Of a DNA stretch of 64,000 nucleotides, positions 1 to 8,071 are shown piece after piece. The position numbers and the translations under genes are program-made. This DNA is from Streptomyces laurentii (GTDB lineage Bacteria; Actinomycetota; Actinomycetes; Streptomycetales; Streptomycetaceae), in the NCBI GenBank assembly GCA_002355495.1, contig AP017424.1, positions 744,001 to 808,000 on the forward strand, read 5' to 3'. The notes under the pieces are model-generated. The model ran no database searches and was not told the DNA's origin. It worked only from the letters and a program-made list of their open reading frames with translations. Numbering within the stretch: position 1 is the stretch's first letter; each line of letters opens with the position of its first letter.

Positions 1-277
1 TGTCCGGACACCCTCCCCAAGGAGTGTCGAAGGTCACACTTGATCTTCAATCGGCGCCCCATTTGCCTTGGTTGCTGCTGTAGACAGGACCCCCGGGGTA
101 GAGGTGGCATGGACGGGCTCACGCGGGGGTGCGAAAAGCGAAGGGTTGCCTTCCGTATTCCCGCCGGGGGTTGGGGGCCCTTATGGAATTGCGGAGCCTT
201 CATGTCTTGATGTCTTGATGTCTTGCACGGGGTCGGATGACGGACATCCGGTCGAATGAAGCGAATTTAGGACTGCG
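1..277. other. Non-coding left end of window
   Basis: I see no convincing gene in this stretch; the short open frames lack a ribosome binding site and typical codon bias. It contains a tandem octamer repeat (listed separately) and presumably the promoter of the secreted protein at 278. The first ten bases form the palindrome tgtccggaca, whose meaning is unknown. Confidence 0.5.
202..225. repeat. Three tandem copies of an 8-bp unit
   Basis: The octamer atgtcttg occurs three times head to tail without mismatch, about 50 bases upstream of the secreted-protein gene. This is a simple sequence repeat that could vary in copy number by slippage. An effect on expression of the gene at 278 is speculative. 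Confidence 0.85.
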
Positions 278-817
278 ATGAAGGTAAGCACCATCCCCGC
301 GGCGAAGCCGCAGCGGAAGAGAATCGTGGCGCGCGCGCTGGGCACGACGCTGGTCGCGGGCGGCCTGGCCTGGGCCGCGCTGAGCTACGGCCTGCCGGCG
401 GACAAGGGCGGTCCGGTGGCGACCGTGGCCGACGAGGCCCCGGGCTACGCGGTCGAGGACTTCAACTATCCGCAGGCCGACAAGATCCTCGCGGAGCAGG
501 GCATCGTCCTCAAGCGCGGAGACGGCCACATCACCCTGGCCAACTGCGCCGACGGCACCGGCCTCCTGCAGGTCCGCGCCCGGCAGGAGGCGAATCCGAT
601 CTGCTTCAAGACGACCGGCAACTCCGGTTGGCTGACGATGGAGATCCCCGCCGTCTACCTCGTCCGGGGCAACAGCTACACGACGCGTGTCGACATGACC
701 GTGGGCACCGAGGAGAAGTCCTTCGACATCGCCAAGGACGCCTGGACGCCCGTCGGCGAGAGCGCGGACGAGCAGGGACGCGACTTCATGCTCATGGAGA
801 TCCGGACCACCAAGTAA
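278..817 (+). CDS. Putative secreted or membrane-anchored protein, unknown function
   Basis: The 179-residue product starts with a basic N-terminus and a hydrophobic stretch at about residues 19-38, consistent with a signal peptide or single membrane anchor; no lipobox is visible. The rest is a soluble domain of about 135 residues with two cysteines (Cys90 and Cys109), which could form a disulfide outside the cell. I do not recognise a family. The ATG at 278 is chosen because it precedes the hydrophobic segment directly, although the ribosome binding site is weak. A very strong palindrome follows the stop codon and probably ends transcription. The gene stands alone, with only degraded hydrolase fragments downstream on the other strand. 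Confidence 0.75.
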   Translation: MKVSTIPAAKPQRKRIVARALGTTLVAGGLAWAALSYGLPADKGGPVATVADEAPGYAVEDFNYPQADKILAEQGIVLKRGDGHITLANCADGTGLLQVRARQEANPICFKTTGNSGWLTMEIPAVYLVRGNSYTTRVDMTVGTEEKSFDIAKDAWTPVGESADEQGRDFMLMEIRTTK

Positions 818-845
818 CGTCCGCTCCGGGCCTCTTGCCCGTCCT

Positions 846-877
846 CCCGCGGGTCCGGTCCGGACCGGACCCGCGGG
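846..877. terminator. 32-nt perfect palindrome, probable terminator
   Basis: Two 16-nt arms (cccgcgggtccggtcc and its reverse complement) abut with no spacer, 29 bases after the stop of the secreted-protein gene. In RNA the centre would open into a small loop on a very GC-rich stem. No U tract follows, which is common for Streptomyces terminators. Confidence 0.7.
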
Positions 878-934
878 CGTCTCGGGGCCCCACCGGGGTA
901 GTGCCCCGCCATGGCCGACGCGTCGGCTTCGGCT

Positions 935-1424
935 TCACCGTGCCGAGGGGGCGTGGTCCTCGGCCGTCCGCGGTGTGGTGCCCGCGTGCCGCTCGATCAG
1001 CGCGGCGACGTGGGCCCACGGCCCGTGACCGTCCCGCGTGGCCAGGTGGCCGCCGTCCGGGATGACGTCCGCCACCGTGCCGCCCCAGGTCTCGGCGAGC
1101 CTCAGCCCGCGCTCCAGCGACAGGAACGGGTCGTCGCCGGAGAGGACGCGGTGGGTCCTCATGGGCAACCGGCCGCTGGGCAGGGGCGCTTGAGACCGGA
1201 TGGCGGACAGCGTGTCAGGCGCCTCGACGTCGGCCGGGGCGACCAGCGGACCGCCCACGACCCGGCTGTCGAACCACGTCGCGGCCCACTGCGCGACGGT
1301 GACCGCGCCACAGCCGTGACCGACGAGGAGACCTCGCCGTCGACGGCGCGAACGGCTTCGTCGAGCCTGGCGACCCACCGGTCCCGGTCGATGTCCTCCC
1401 AGCCGTCCTGGATCACGCGGGAGA
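935..1424 (-). pseudogene. Degraded RBBP9/YdeN-type serine hydrolase fragment
   Basis: Read on the minus strand, the segment beginning near 1423 gives SRVIQDGWEDIDRDRW and then, after a one-base shift near 1325, LLVGHGCGAVTVAQWA, followed by a tail with conserved-looking GDDPF and GGHLA blocks ending at 935. This order matches the RBBP9/YdeN alpha/beta hydrolase family. The usual nucleophile block GHSxG reads GHGCG here, so the catalytic serine is missing. The N-terminal strand and the start codon are also missing, and at least one frameshift separates the halves. It is joined directly to a fragment of a different hydrolase. I take it as a relic. Confidence 0.75.
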
Positions 1425-1800
1425 AGCCCGCGTGATCCGACCGTTGGCACAGGCGCTGTTCCAGCCCGGTCCGTCGGTGGTGGCGAAAGCACCCGAACGG
1501 GACGCCCATGAACGCCGCCCCGGCCTTGAAGACGTCCGGGTGGTCGCCGAGGAGCACGTTGGCCGTCATCGCCCCGGACGAGGCCCCGGCGACGAAAACG
1601 CGGTCGGTGTCGGCGCCGCGGCGCTGCACCTCGTAGCTCACCATGGACGCGATGCTCGCCGGGTCGCTGCTTCCGTCGTGCCTGAGCGCCTGCGGGGAGG
1701 ACACGCCGAAGCACTGACCGCTGACGCTGGCGTCCGGGTTGACCACGATGAACCCGTACTGGTCCGCCAGCGAGGCGAATTCGGCGCCCGCAACCGGGGC
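1425..1800 (-). pseudogene. Degraded PHB depolymerase / LpqC-type esterase fragment
   Basis: On the minus strand the frame reads DRVFVAGASSGAMTANVL, a GxSxG nucleophile elbow in the context typical of the poly-3-hydroxybutyrate depolymerase-like esterases, preceded by a YGFIVVNPDAS block. It continues through GVPFGCF and then loses frame near 1478. Shifting one base restores FATTDGPGWNSACANGRIT, as expected for this family. The N-terminus with signal peptide and the C-terminal half with Asp and His are absent. The remnant ends where the RBBP9-like fragment begins, so a deletion or recombination fused two decayed genes. Confidence 0.75.
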
Positions 1801-2011
1801 GGCACCGTCACCTGGGCCTGGGAGAACCGTCTCGCCGACCCTCGCCGATCCGGCCCTGGCCGGTGAACGCGTCGGGTCCTTCCGTGCGTCGCGCGGCGCG
1901 TCCGGTGCCTCTTGCCGCGATCCCCGGCGAGGACCTAGCATCCCGTCTTGATCGGCAAATTGGTCCAGTCCATTCCGGTGCGCGGCTGAACTCCACGTCG
2001 GGAGACCCCTG

Positions 2012-3397
2012 TTGCCCCCGTTCCCTCTCGCTCCGGAACAACGGAGCATGCTCTTCCTGGAGGGCCTCTTCGGCCCCGGAATCTTCCGCAACACGCTCAT
2101 CTCCCTCCCGCTCCGGCCCGAGACGACAGCCGGCCGGGTCCAGTCCGCGATCACGCGGCTGCAGCAGCGACAGGAGGCGCTGCGCAGCGCCTTGGTCGGA
2201 CGTGCGCCCTACCTCCAGCGGATCGAGGCCGTCGACGCCCGGCTGCGCACCGTCGTCGCGCGCCCCGGCGAGAGCGCGGGAGACCTGCTGGCCGCCAGAA
2301 AGGCCGCTTGCCTGGGGGCGGAGCAGGTACGCGAGACCCCCGGTCGCGCGGAGTACGAGCTGATCGAGGACGCGGCCGGGCGGGAGCGCTTCCTGCTGAT
2401 GACCCTGGACCATCTCGTCAGCGACGGGCACGCCGAACGCGTCCTGGCGGCCGAGCTGGCGGCCCTGTTGGAGGACGCACCCGGGCGACCCGCGAGCGAG
2501 GTGAGCGACCTCCCCATCGCCTACCGGGAGTTGTGCGAGCAGCGCGTCGAGGCCGCGACGCGGGCCGAGCGCGAGACACGCTACTGGTCCCGCGCCTTGG
2601 ACCGTCTCGAACCGGTCTCGGGACTGATCCCCCGGCCCCACCGCTCGGCCACCGGACCGGCGGGCGAACTCTCACTGGGCCAGGTACAGAAGCTCTATCG
2701 CGGGCCTGCCCTGCACACCCTGGCCGGTTCCGTCTGCCGGGCCCAAGGAGCCACCGTCTTCTCCGTGTTGGCCGTGCTGACCGCGGCCGCGATCTGGCAC
2801 CGCGGCGGGCCCCGTACGCTCGCGCTGTTCACGCCGGTCTCGACGCGGCAGCGGTCCGGCTTCGACGTCGCCGCCGGCTGCTTCGTGCATGACCGTCCGG
2901 TGGTCTGCCACATCGATCCCGACCGGACCCTGTCGGACTGCTTCAAGGCCGTCATGGGGCAGAATCTGGCCGCTCTCCGCTTCTCCGCGCTGAGCGTCGC
3001 CGATCTCGCCTGCGCCGTACCGCCGTTGGGAGCAGCCCTGCTGTCCGACGGCATCGATTACATCCAACTGCACGTCGGCATGCCGGCCGAGGCGGCGACC
3101 GACCCCGCGACCGCCACGCGATCCGCCGCCGGCCTCACCCCGTCGATCCCGGCCGCGGACACGCGCGAGCCCCGCGATCTGGGGCCCTTCCGTCCGGCCC
3201 TGGACGTGAGTGTCACCACGCTGCGCTTCGAGTTCACGCCCGAAGTGACGGCCGCGCGGGCCTTCTGCGGGGGCCCTCCCGGTGGGCTGGCCGTGGCCGA
3301 GGACCTCGTCGACGACGTCCTGGCGCTGCTCGCCGGTGTCCCGCGCCACGCGGACGGCACGATCGCGGCCCTGGTCGAGAGCACGCTGCCGCGGTGA
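2012..3397 (+). CDS. Stand-alone condensation-domain-like protein
   Basis: The 461-residue protein has the size and pattern of a free NRPS condensation or acyltransferase domain. The N-terminal LAPEQRSMLF block resembles the C1 motif of condensation domains, and MTLDHLVSDGHA at about residues 130-142 is equivalent to the HHxxxDG active site. The second, catalytic His (His134) and the DG are kept, but the first His is Asp. Known members condense carrier-protein-bound acyl or aminoacyl groups with an amine or alcohol; this substrate is unknown. The start is a TTG with gggaga 7 bases upstream. The stop overlaps the start of the MFS gene, so the two are translationally coupled. The neighbouring ACP and ATP-grasp genes make an ACP-bound substrate plausible. 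Confidence 0.75.
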   Translation: MPPFPLAPEQRSMLFLEGLFGPGIFRNTLISLPLRPETTAGRVQSAITRLQQRQEALRSALVGRAPYLQRIEAVDARLRTVVARPGESAGDLLAARKAACLGAEQVRETPGRAEYELIEDAAGRERFLLMTLDHLVSDGHAERVLAAELAALLEDAPGRPASEVSDLPIAYRELCEQRVEAATRAERETRYWSRALDRLEPVSGLIPRPHRSATGPAGELSLGQVQKLYRGPALHTLAGSVCRAQGATVFSVLAVLTAAAIWHRGGPRTLALFTPVSTRQRSGFDVAAGCFVHDRPVVCHIDPDRTLSDCFKAVMGQNLAALRFSALSVADLACAVPPLGAALLSDGIDYIQLHVGMPAEAATDPATATRSAAGLTPSIPAADTREPRDLGPFRPALDVSVTTLRFEFTPEVTAARAFCGGPPGGLAVAEDLVDDVLALLAGVPRHADGTIAALVESTLPR

Positions 3398-4683
3398 CAG
3401 CACGGACGCGCTCCGGGCCCACCGGCTCCGCAGCGAAGAAGGACCGTCAACAGCGACTGTGGTCACGGGACTTCGGGCTGTTCTTCCTCTCCCGGGCCGT
3501 GGCCCGGCTCGGGGACACGATGCTCCCGGTGGCACTGGCCGGCGGGCTGCTGCAACAGGGGCACAGCGCCACCTCGGTCGGTGTGGCCATGGCCGTACCC
3601 ACGGTGTCCTGGGCCGTCCTGGTCATCTTCGCCGGGGTGATCGCCGACCGCGTCGATCCACGGCGGCTGATGATCGGGGCGGACCTGCTGCGGCTGGTCA
3701 GCCAGTCCTTCGCGGCCGTCCTCTTCTTCTCCGGGCACGTGGTGCTCTGGCAGATCCTGGTGATCGGCCTCGTCAACGGTGGCGCCTCGGCGGTCTTCCA
3801 GCCCGGAGTGGCCAGTACGGTACGGCAGTTGTCGGCGGACGCGCAGCAGGGCAACGGGGCGATCCGCACCGTCGAGGCGGTGATGTCGCTCGTCGGCCCG
3901 ACGGCCGCCGGGCTTCTGGTCGCCGTCGCGTCGGCCGGCAGCGTCTTCGCCGTGCACGCCGGCACCTACGCGGCCAGCGCCCTGTGTCTGTGGGCGATGC
4001 GGCTGCCGGGCCGTACGGCGTCACCGGAACAACGCGCCGGGGAGACCCGTACGGCACCGTCCGCGACCGGCGGCATGCGCCAGGGCCTGCGCGAGGGCTG
4101 GAAAGCCGTCCGGGTGCGGCCGTGGCTGTGGGGCGTGCTCGCGCTGTGGAGCTTCTTCGCGCTCACCGCGCGTGGCCCCACCAACCCGCTGATCGCGACC
4201 GAGATGGTCCAGCAGCACGGCGTGACCGACTACGGCCTCGTCAACTCGGCACTCGGCTGCGGCACCGTCGCCGGCGGGATCCTCGCCATGCGGCTCCGGC
4301 CCGCCTTCCAACTGCGGGCCGGCGCCGTGGGCGTGGCGCTGTTCGCCGTCTTCCCGTTCACGGTGGGCAGCGGACTGCCGGTGCCGGTGATCGCGGCGGG
4401 CGCGGTCGTCGGAGGTCTGGGGATGGCGTTCTGGGGGGTGATGTGGGCGACCAGCATCCAGACCCAGGTCCCGCACGAGGTGCTCAACCGGGTGTACGCC
4501 TACGACATCGCCGGCTCGATCGCCTTCCTGCCGGTCGGCGAGGCGCTGGCCGGGCCCGCCGCGGAGCTGTTCGGCCGGCGCTCCATGCTGCTGGCCGGTG
4601 CGGTGTGCACCGTGGCCGTGTCGGTGGCGCTGCTGAGCGTGCCCGCGATCCGGCGGCTGCGCCGGGCCGACGGTCAGGACTGA
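3394..4683 (+). CDS. MFS transporter, probable product exporter
   Basis: The 429-residue protein is strongly hydrophobic, with about 12 predicted membrane helices and a DRVDPRRL loop between helices 2 and 3 that resembles the MFS motif A region. It looks like the enterobactin-exporter/macrolide-efflux branch of the superfamily (proton-driven export of small molecules). Translation starts at GTG 3394 inside the stop of the condensation-like gene (gtga overlap), so both are made from one message. It ends with a strong hairpin that also faces the opposing operon. In this setting it most likely exports the product of the surrounding locus or protects the producer; that role is inferred from context only. 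Confidence 0.85.
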   Translation: MTARTRSGPTGSAAKKDRQQRLWSRDFGLFFLSRAVARLGDTMLPVALAGGLLQQGHSATSVGVAMAVPTVSWAVLVIFAGVIADRVDPRRLMIGADLLRLVSQSFAAVLFFSGHVVLWQILVIGLVNGGASAVFQPGVASTVRQLSADAQQGNGAIRTVEAVMSLVGPTAAGLLVAVASAGSVFAVHAGTYAASALCLWAMRLPGRTASPEQRAGETRTAPSATGGMRQGLREGWKAVRVRPWLWGVLALWSFFALTARGPTNPLIATEMVQQHGVTDYGLVNSALGCGTVAGGILAMRLRPAFQLRAGAVGVALFAVFPFTVGSGLPVPVIAAGAVVGGLGMAFWGVMWATSIQTQVPHEVLNRVYAYDIAGSIAFLPVGEALAGPAAELFGRRSMLLAGAVCTVAVSVALLSVPAIRRLRRADGQD

Positions 4684-4684
4684 G

Positions 4685-4712
4685 CCGGGCCGCCCGCGGT
4701 CGGGCGGCCCGG
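4685..4712. terminator. Bidirectional terminator between converging transcripts
   Basis: A perfect 12-bp stem (ccgggccgcccg with its complement) encloses the tetraloop cggt. It lies just after the MFS stop and 34 bases beyond the end of the opposing YdcF gene, so it can serve both transcripts. Confidence 0.8.
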
Positions 4713-4746
4713 CGGGGAGACGCGGCCCGGCGGGGACGCGGGCCCG

Positions 4747-5406
4747 CTACGACGCGACGAGGCGGCTGTCGAAGCCGGCCCGCACCAGATGGTCGTACGC
4801 CTCGCGTACCGGGACGGGCACGTGCTGCTCGGTCGCGAAGCCGAGCCGCGGGTACTCCCGTATCCGCTGCAGCTCTCCCACCAGCATGTCGAGGACGAGC
4901 TTGCGGTCCCCGATGGACGCGAAGTAGTCGTCCAGGCCGATGCGTTCGGACGCGCACTGCACGGCGACCTCCGGCCACACCTTGCGGCAGGTGGCGTACG
5001 CCCGCCGCTCCATGTACGGCTTGCAGACGAGCAGGACGGAGTCGACGGCCAGGCCCCGCTGGTCCAGCAGCGCCCGGGTGTACGTGATGTTCTGGCCGGT
5101 GTTGGCGGCGCACGGCTCGACCAGCACGGCGTCCTCGGGCACGCCGAGCGCGAGCGCGTGCTCCCGGTAGTGCACCGCTTCGCCGCGCGGGAAACGCTCT
5201 TTGGTGGTGCGGCTGTTGCCGCCGGTGAACACGAGCGTCGGAAAGAGCCCGGCACGGTAGTGGCCGACCGCGGTCGTCGCGACCCCCAGATCGTGGCTGC
5301 CGAGTCCGATGGCGGCCGAGCAGGGGCGGACCGGGTGGTTCAGGAGGAGGTAGTCCCACATCTGCCGGGCGGCGCGCAGATCCTGGTCGTGGAGGGTGAC
5401 GGTCAT
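4747..5406 (-). CDS. YdcF/DUF218 family protein
   Basis: The 219-residue product carries the hallmarks of the DUF218 (YdcF/SanA/ElyC) fold: a GLGSHDLGVA segment near residue 35, LVFTGGNS around residue 58 and the EPCAANTGQNITYT block near residue 100. E. coli YdcF is a soluble protein reported to bind S-adenosylmethionine; other members are membrane anchored and act in envelope metabolism. Here no signal or membrane helix is evident, so it is probably cytosolic. It is the last cistron of the five-gene minus-strand operon, 18 bases after the glycosyltransferase gene, with an AAGGTGGAA ribosome binding site. A role in tailoring is possible but unproven. Confidence 0.8.
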   Translation of the reverse strand: MTVTLHDQDLRAARQMWDYLLLNHPVRPCSAAIGLGSHDLGVATTAVGHYRAGLFPTLVFTGGNSRTTKERFPRGEAVHYREHALALGVPEDAVLVEPCAANTGQNITYTRALLDQRGLAVDSVLLVCKPYMERRAYATCRKVWPEVAVQCASERIGLDDYFASIGDRKLVLDMLVGELQRIREYPRLGFATEQHVPVPVREAYDHLVRAGFDSRLVAS

Positions 5407-5424
5407 GGGTGTTCCACCTTCGGC

Positions 5425-6483
5425 TCAGGTTCGCGGGGTCAGCAGGCCGTCGAGCAGATCGCGCGGCCGGGCGGCGGCGCCGAGCAGCGCTTGGTGCAGC
5501 GGTTCGAGGCGTTCGGGGGCGAAGCCGCAGGCGTGCCACTCGTCGTACGACAAGGCGAAGCCGAGTCGCCGCCAGAGCCGTCCGTTGGCGGCCTCGTGGC
5601 GGCCCGCCGGTTCCAGGAGGATCAGCGGGGTGGCCGTCCAGAGACTGTCGAGCAGGGTGCCGCCGCCCGGCTTGCTGACGATCGCACGCGCCGACTGGGC
5701 GAGCTCGTACGACAGGTTCCGCCCCCGCCCTTCCGGATCCGAGGAATCGGAGGAATCCGCAGATGCCGGAGGAACTTCGAGCAGCGGTGGCAGGCCGTCG
5801 TCGTGCCAGGGGTGCCAGTCGGGGTCGAGCGTGAAGCAGCGGGCCCAGTCGACTGCCGCGGGCGCCTCCGGCACGATCAGGTCGAGCGGCAGGCCGGCCT
5901 CCGCCAGCTCCCGCGCCCGGTCCCGGTAGCTGCCGATGGCCCAGCCGCCGCCGTGCACGAGGAGCCGCCCCTCGCGCGCGGACCAGGGAACGGGCGGCCG
6001 TGTGTCGACGGGGATGGTCCAGGGCAGGGTGCCGTCCTCGCGGGCCAGCCAGACGTGTTCGGCCTCGGGCGCGTAGCGGCTCGCGCGGCGGTACGAGGGT
6101 GACACCACGGCGTCGACATGGCAGGCCACGGTGCGCGTCGGCCGCCGGCGGAGGTAGCCGTCGAGGAGGCGCAGCCAGAAGCCGGAGAACACCACGAAGG
6201 TCTCCACCCCCTGTTCCTCCCAGTGCTTCTCCAGCGCTTCCACGGCCTCTGGCGTGATGTCGTCGACCGGGTCGGTCGCCAGGCCCTGGGCGGCCACCGC
6301 GAAGCGCAGATCCCGCTGGAAGGACCGGCGGGACTCCACGACGGCCGCCAGCCGGTCGCCCGGCAGCCAGCGTTCCAGGACGTCGACCAGGACGTCCGCG
6401 CCGTGCTCCCGTAGCCGCTGGGCGAGGCGCAGCCCGGGGACGTGGGCGCCGAGCGCCACGCCGGAGGTGAGGACGGCGATCAT
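5425..6483 (-). CDS. GT-B type glycosyltransferase (MurG/UGT-like C-terminal domain)
   Basis: The 352-residue protein begins with a Rossmann-like segment (MIAVLTSGVALGAHVPGL). Near residues 268-300 it carries SKPGGGTLLDSLWTATPLIL followed by a PAGRHEAANG stretch, the donor-binding arrangement of GT28/GT1 enzymes such as MurG. It should transfer a sugar from a nucleotide donor in the cytosol; donor and acceptor cannot be read from sequence. A variable acidic insert rich in Ser and Asp lies near residues 240-250. The ATG at 6483 overlaps the stop of the ATP-grasp gene (ATGA), which fixes the start. Its position in the operon suggests it glycosylates the product or an intermediate of the pathway. 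Confidence 0.8.
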   Translation of the reverse strand: MIAVLTSGVALGAHVPGLRLAQRLREHGADVLVDVLERWLPGDRLAAVVESRRSFQRDLRFAVAAQGLATDPVDDITPEAVEALEKHWEEQGVETFVVFSGFWLRLLDGYLRRRPTRTVACHVDAVVSPSYRRASRYAPEAEHVWLAREDGTLPWTIPVDTRPPVPWSAREGRLLVHGGGWAIGSYRDRARELAEAGLPLDLIVPEAPAAVDWARCFTLDPDWHPWHDDGLPPLLEVPPASADSSDSSDPEGRGRNLSYELAQSARAIVSKPGGGTLLDSLWTATPLILLEPAGRHEAANGRLWRRLGFALSYDEWHACGFAPERLEPLHQALLGAAARPRDLLDGLLTPRT

Positions 6484-7805
6484 CCCGCGGGCACCCCCAC
6501 CCGTGTCGTGCTGATCCCGACGGTCGCCGCGCAGTGCTCGGTGCGGGCGCGCAGCGCCGGGAAGTCGTCCGGTGCGCAGAACGCGGCGCAGACGAGCCGC
6601 CCTCGCGGGGCGCGCAGACTGCCACCGGACAGGGGCAGGACCCCGGGCCGCGCGCCGCCGCCGTACAGCAGTCCCGCCGCACGGAGCGCGGAGAGCAGTG
6701 CCGTCACGTCGATGCCGTGTTCCACGAACATGTCCTGTTGCCACAGGTACGCGCGCAGGCCGTGTGCCCGGACGCGTTCGTCGAGTTCGAGCGTCAGCAG
6801 GCCCATCGACATCCGGGCGTTGATCTCCAGGACGGGCACCCAGCCGCCGTCGGCCAGCAGCATGGAGTCGATGCCGGCGGGGCCGAAGTAGCCGGCCGCC
6901 GCCAGGGCATGGGCCACCTGTTCCAGGACGGCCGGATAGCCACGCCGGTCGAGCGCGGCCGGCAGGTCCGGCGGCACCGGGTGGGAGACCGCGTGCCGGT
7001 AGCCGCCGTTGGTCATGCCCTGCAGACCGCGCAGGGACCAGGTGCCGTCACGGCGTATCTCCAGGTGGGCGGAGAAGTCCAGGGCCCGCTCGTAGCGGCG
7101 CTGCACCACCAGTTCGGTGCGCAGGCCCTCGTCCTCCTGGGCCCGCAGCCGGCGCACCAGCCGGCGCAGCGCCCCCGGCCCGGCGACCTCGGCGGTGCCG
7201 CGGCCGGCCACCCCGTAGGGGTCCTTCACCAGGACCGTGCCATCGCACCGCCCGACGGCGGCGGCCAGTTCCTCCGCGGACCGGACCACGGTGCCCGCCC
7301 CGGGGAGTTCGAGGGCGGCCGCCCGCTCCGACGACCAGGCCTTGCCGTTGACCTGCTGGACCACGGTGGGGTGCGGCAACGCGGCGGTCTGGTCGGGGTG
7401 GTGCCGCAGCAGCTCCGTGGTCGCCGGGAGCACCGCGTACGGTCGGATGTCCGCGGCCGTGGCCAGGGCCCGGCCCAGCGCGGGATCCTCGGCGATGGCC
7501 TCTTCGACGGTGCTGACGGTGTCGCCTGTCGCGGGCGATCCGACCGCGACCGACCGGAAGGTGAGGCCGGCCGCGCCGAGGGCGTCGATCTGGGCCGGGG
7601 CCAGGGTGCCGCGGGTGACCAGCAGGTCGTCCGGCCGGCAGGCCGCGGCGAGAGTCTCGTCCAGTCCGGCCACGACCGCGTGGGCCTCGGCGCCCGCCAG
7701 GCTCGGTAACCGGGTGAGCGAGGCGGGGCGCCACAGCCGCTCCGCGTCGAAGGTGCCGAAGCGAACGGTGCCCCGGGGCCGCGGGGCGCCTGTTCCGACC
7801 GTCAC
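6480..7805 (-). CDS. ATP-grasp ligase, candidate ACP-loading enzyme
   Basis: The 441-residue protein has an N-terminal region of about 170 residues that could be a pre-ATP-grasp domain, then an ATP-grasp core. TVLVKDPYGVAGRGT at about residues 190-204 is the glycine-rich ATP loop with its lysine. GIDSMLLADGGWVPVLEINAR near 313-331 supplies the Mg-binding Glu327 and Asn329. Such enzymes activate a carboxylate as acyl phosphate and join it to an amine or thiol. The gene starts at GTG 7805 within the stop of the ACP gene, and its own stop overlaps the glycosyltransferase start. The butirosin enzyme BtrJ, an ATP-grasp protein that loads glutamate on the ACP BtrI, is the most suggestive precedent. 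That substrate type is inference. Confidence 0.82.
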   Translation of the reverse strand: MTVGTGAPRPRGTVRFGTFDAERLWRPASLTRLPSLAGAEAHAVVAGLDETLAAACRPDDLLVTRGTLAPAQIDALGAAGLTFRSVAVGSPATGDTVSTVEEAIAEDPALGRALATAADIRPYAVLPATTELLRHHPDQTAALPHPTVVQQVNGKAWSSERAAALELPGAGTVVRSAEELAAAVGRCDGTVLVKDPYGVAGRGTAEVAGPGALRRLVRRLRAQEDEGLRTELVVQRRYERALDFSAHLEIRRDGTWSLRGLQGMTNGGYRHAVSHPVPPDLPAALDRRGYPAVLEQVAHALAAAGYFGPAGIDSMLLADGGWVPVLEINARMSMGLLTLELDERVRAHGLRAYLWQQDMFVEHGIDVTALLSALRAAGLLYGGGARPGVLPLSGGSLRAPRGRLVCAAFCAPDDFPALRARTEHCAATVGISTTRVGVPAG

Positions 7806-8068
7806 CGGGAAGGTTCCTGCCGTGCGACGACCTCCGCGCTGAACGTACGGACCGAATCGAGGTGCTGCAGGCTCAGGTTCTCGAAGTCCAGCTCGATGTC
7901 GAATTCGTCCTCGATCTTCAGCAGGAATTCGATGGCCTCCAGCGAATCCAGTCCGAGCACGGCCACCATGTCGGCGTCGGGCGAGATCTGAGCGGGCTCG
8001 AGTCTGCGGCTAAGCACGTCGGCGAGCACCTTCATCACACGTGTCTCGATGTCGGTCGTCTCCTGCAC
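7802..8068 (-). CDS. Acyl carrier protein
   Basis: The 88-residue acidic protein has the carrier signature LGLDSLEAIEFLL, with Ser42 as the expected phosphopantetheine attachment site, and the four-helix length of a discrete ACP. It is not linked to any PKS or fatty acid synthase genes here. Instead it lies 3 bases after the radical SAM gene and overlaps the ATP-grasp gene by a GTGA junction. This implies that it carries an amino acid or acyl group for those enzymes and perhaps for the condensation-like protein. A separate phosphopantetheinyl transferase must modify it; none is in the window. Confidence 0.92.
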   Translation of the reverse strand: MQETTDIETRVMKVLADVLSRRLEPAQISPDADMVAVLGLDSLEAIEFLLKIEDEFDIELDFENLSLQHLDSVRTFSAEVVARQEPSR

Positions 8069-8071
8069 CGT

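Noticed and set aside
68..259. 63-residue open frame near the left end
   Set aside because: No ribosome site, poor codon bias and it runs through the octamer repeat.
4484..6682. 732-residue open frame on the minus strand
   Set aside because: It runs across the YdcF and glycosyltransferase genes in another frame and past the MFS end. The in-frame genes have motifs and ribosome sites, this one has none.
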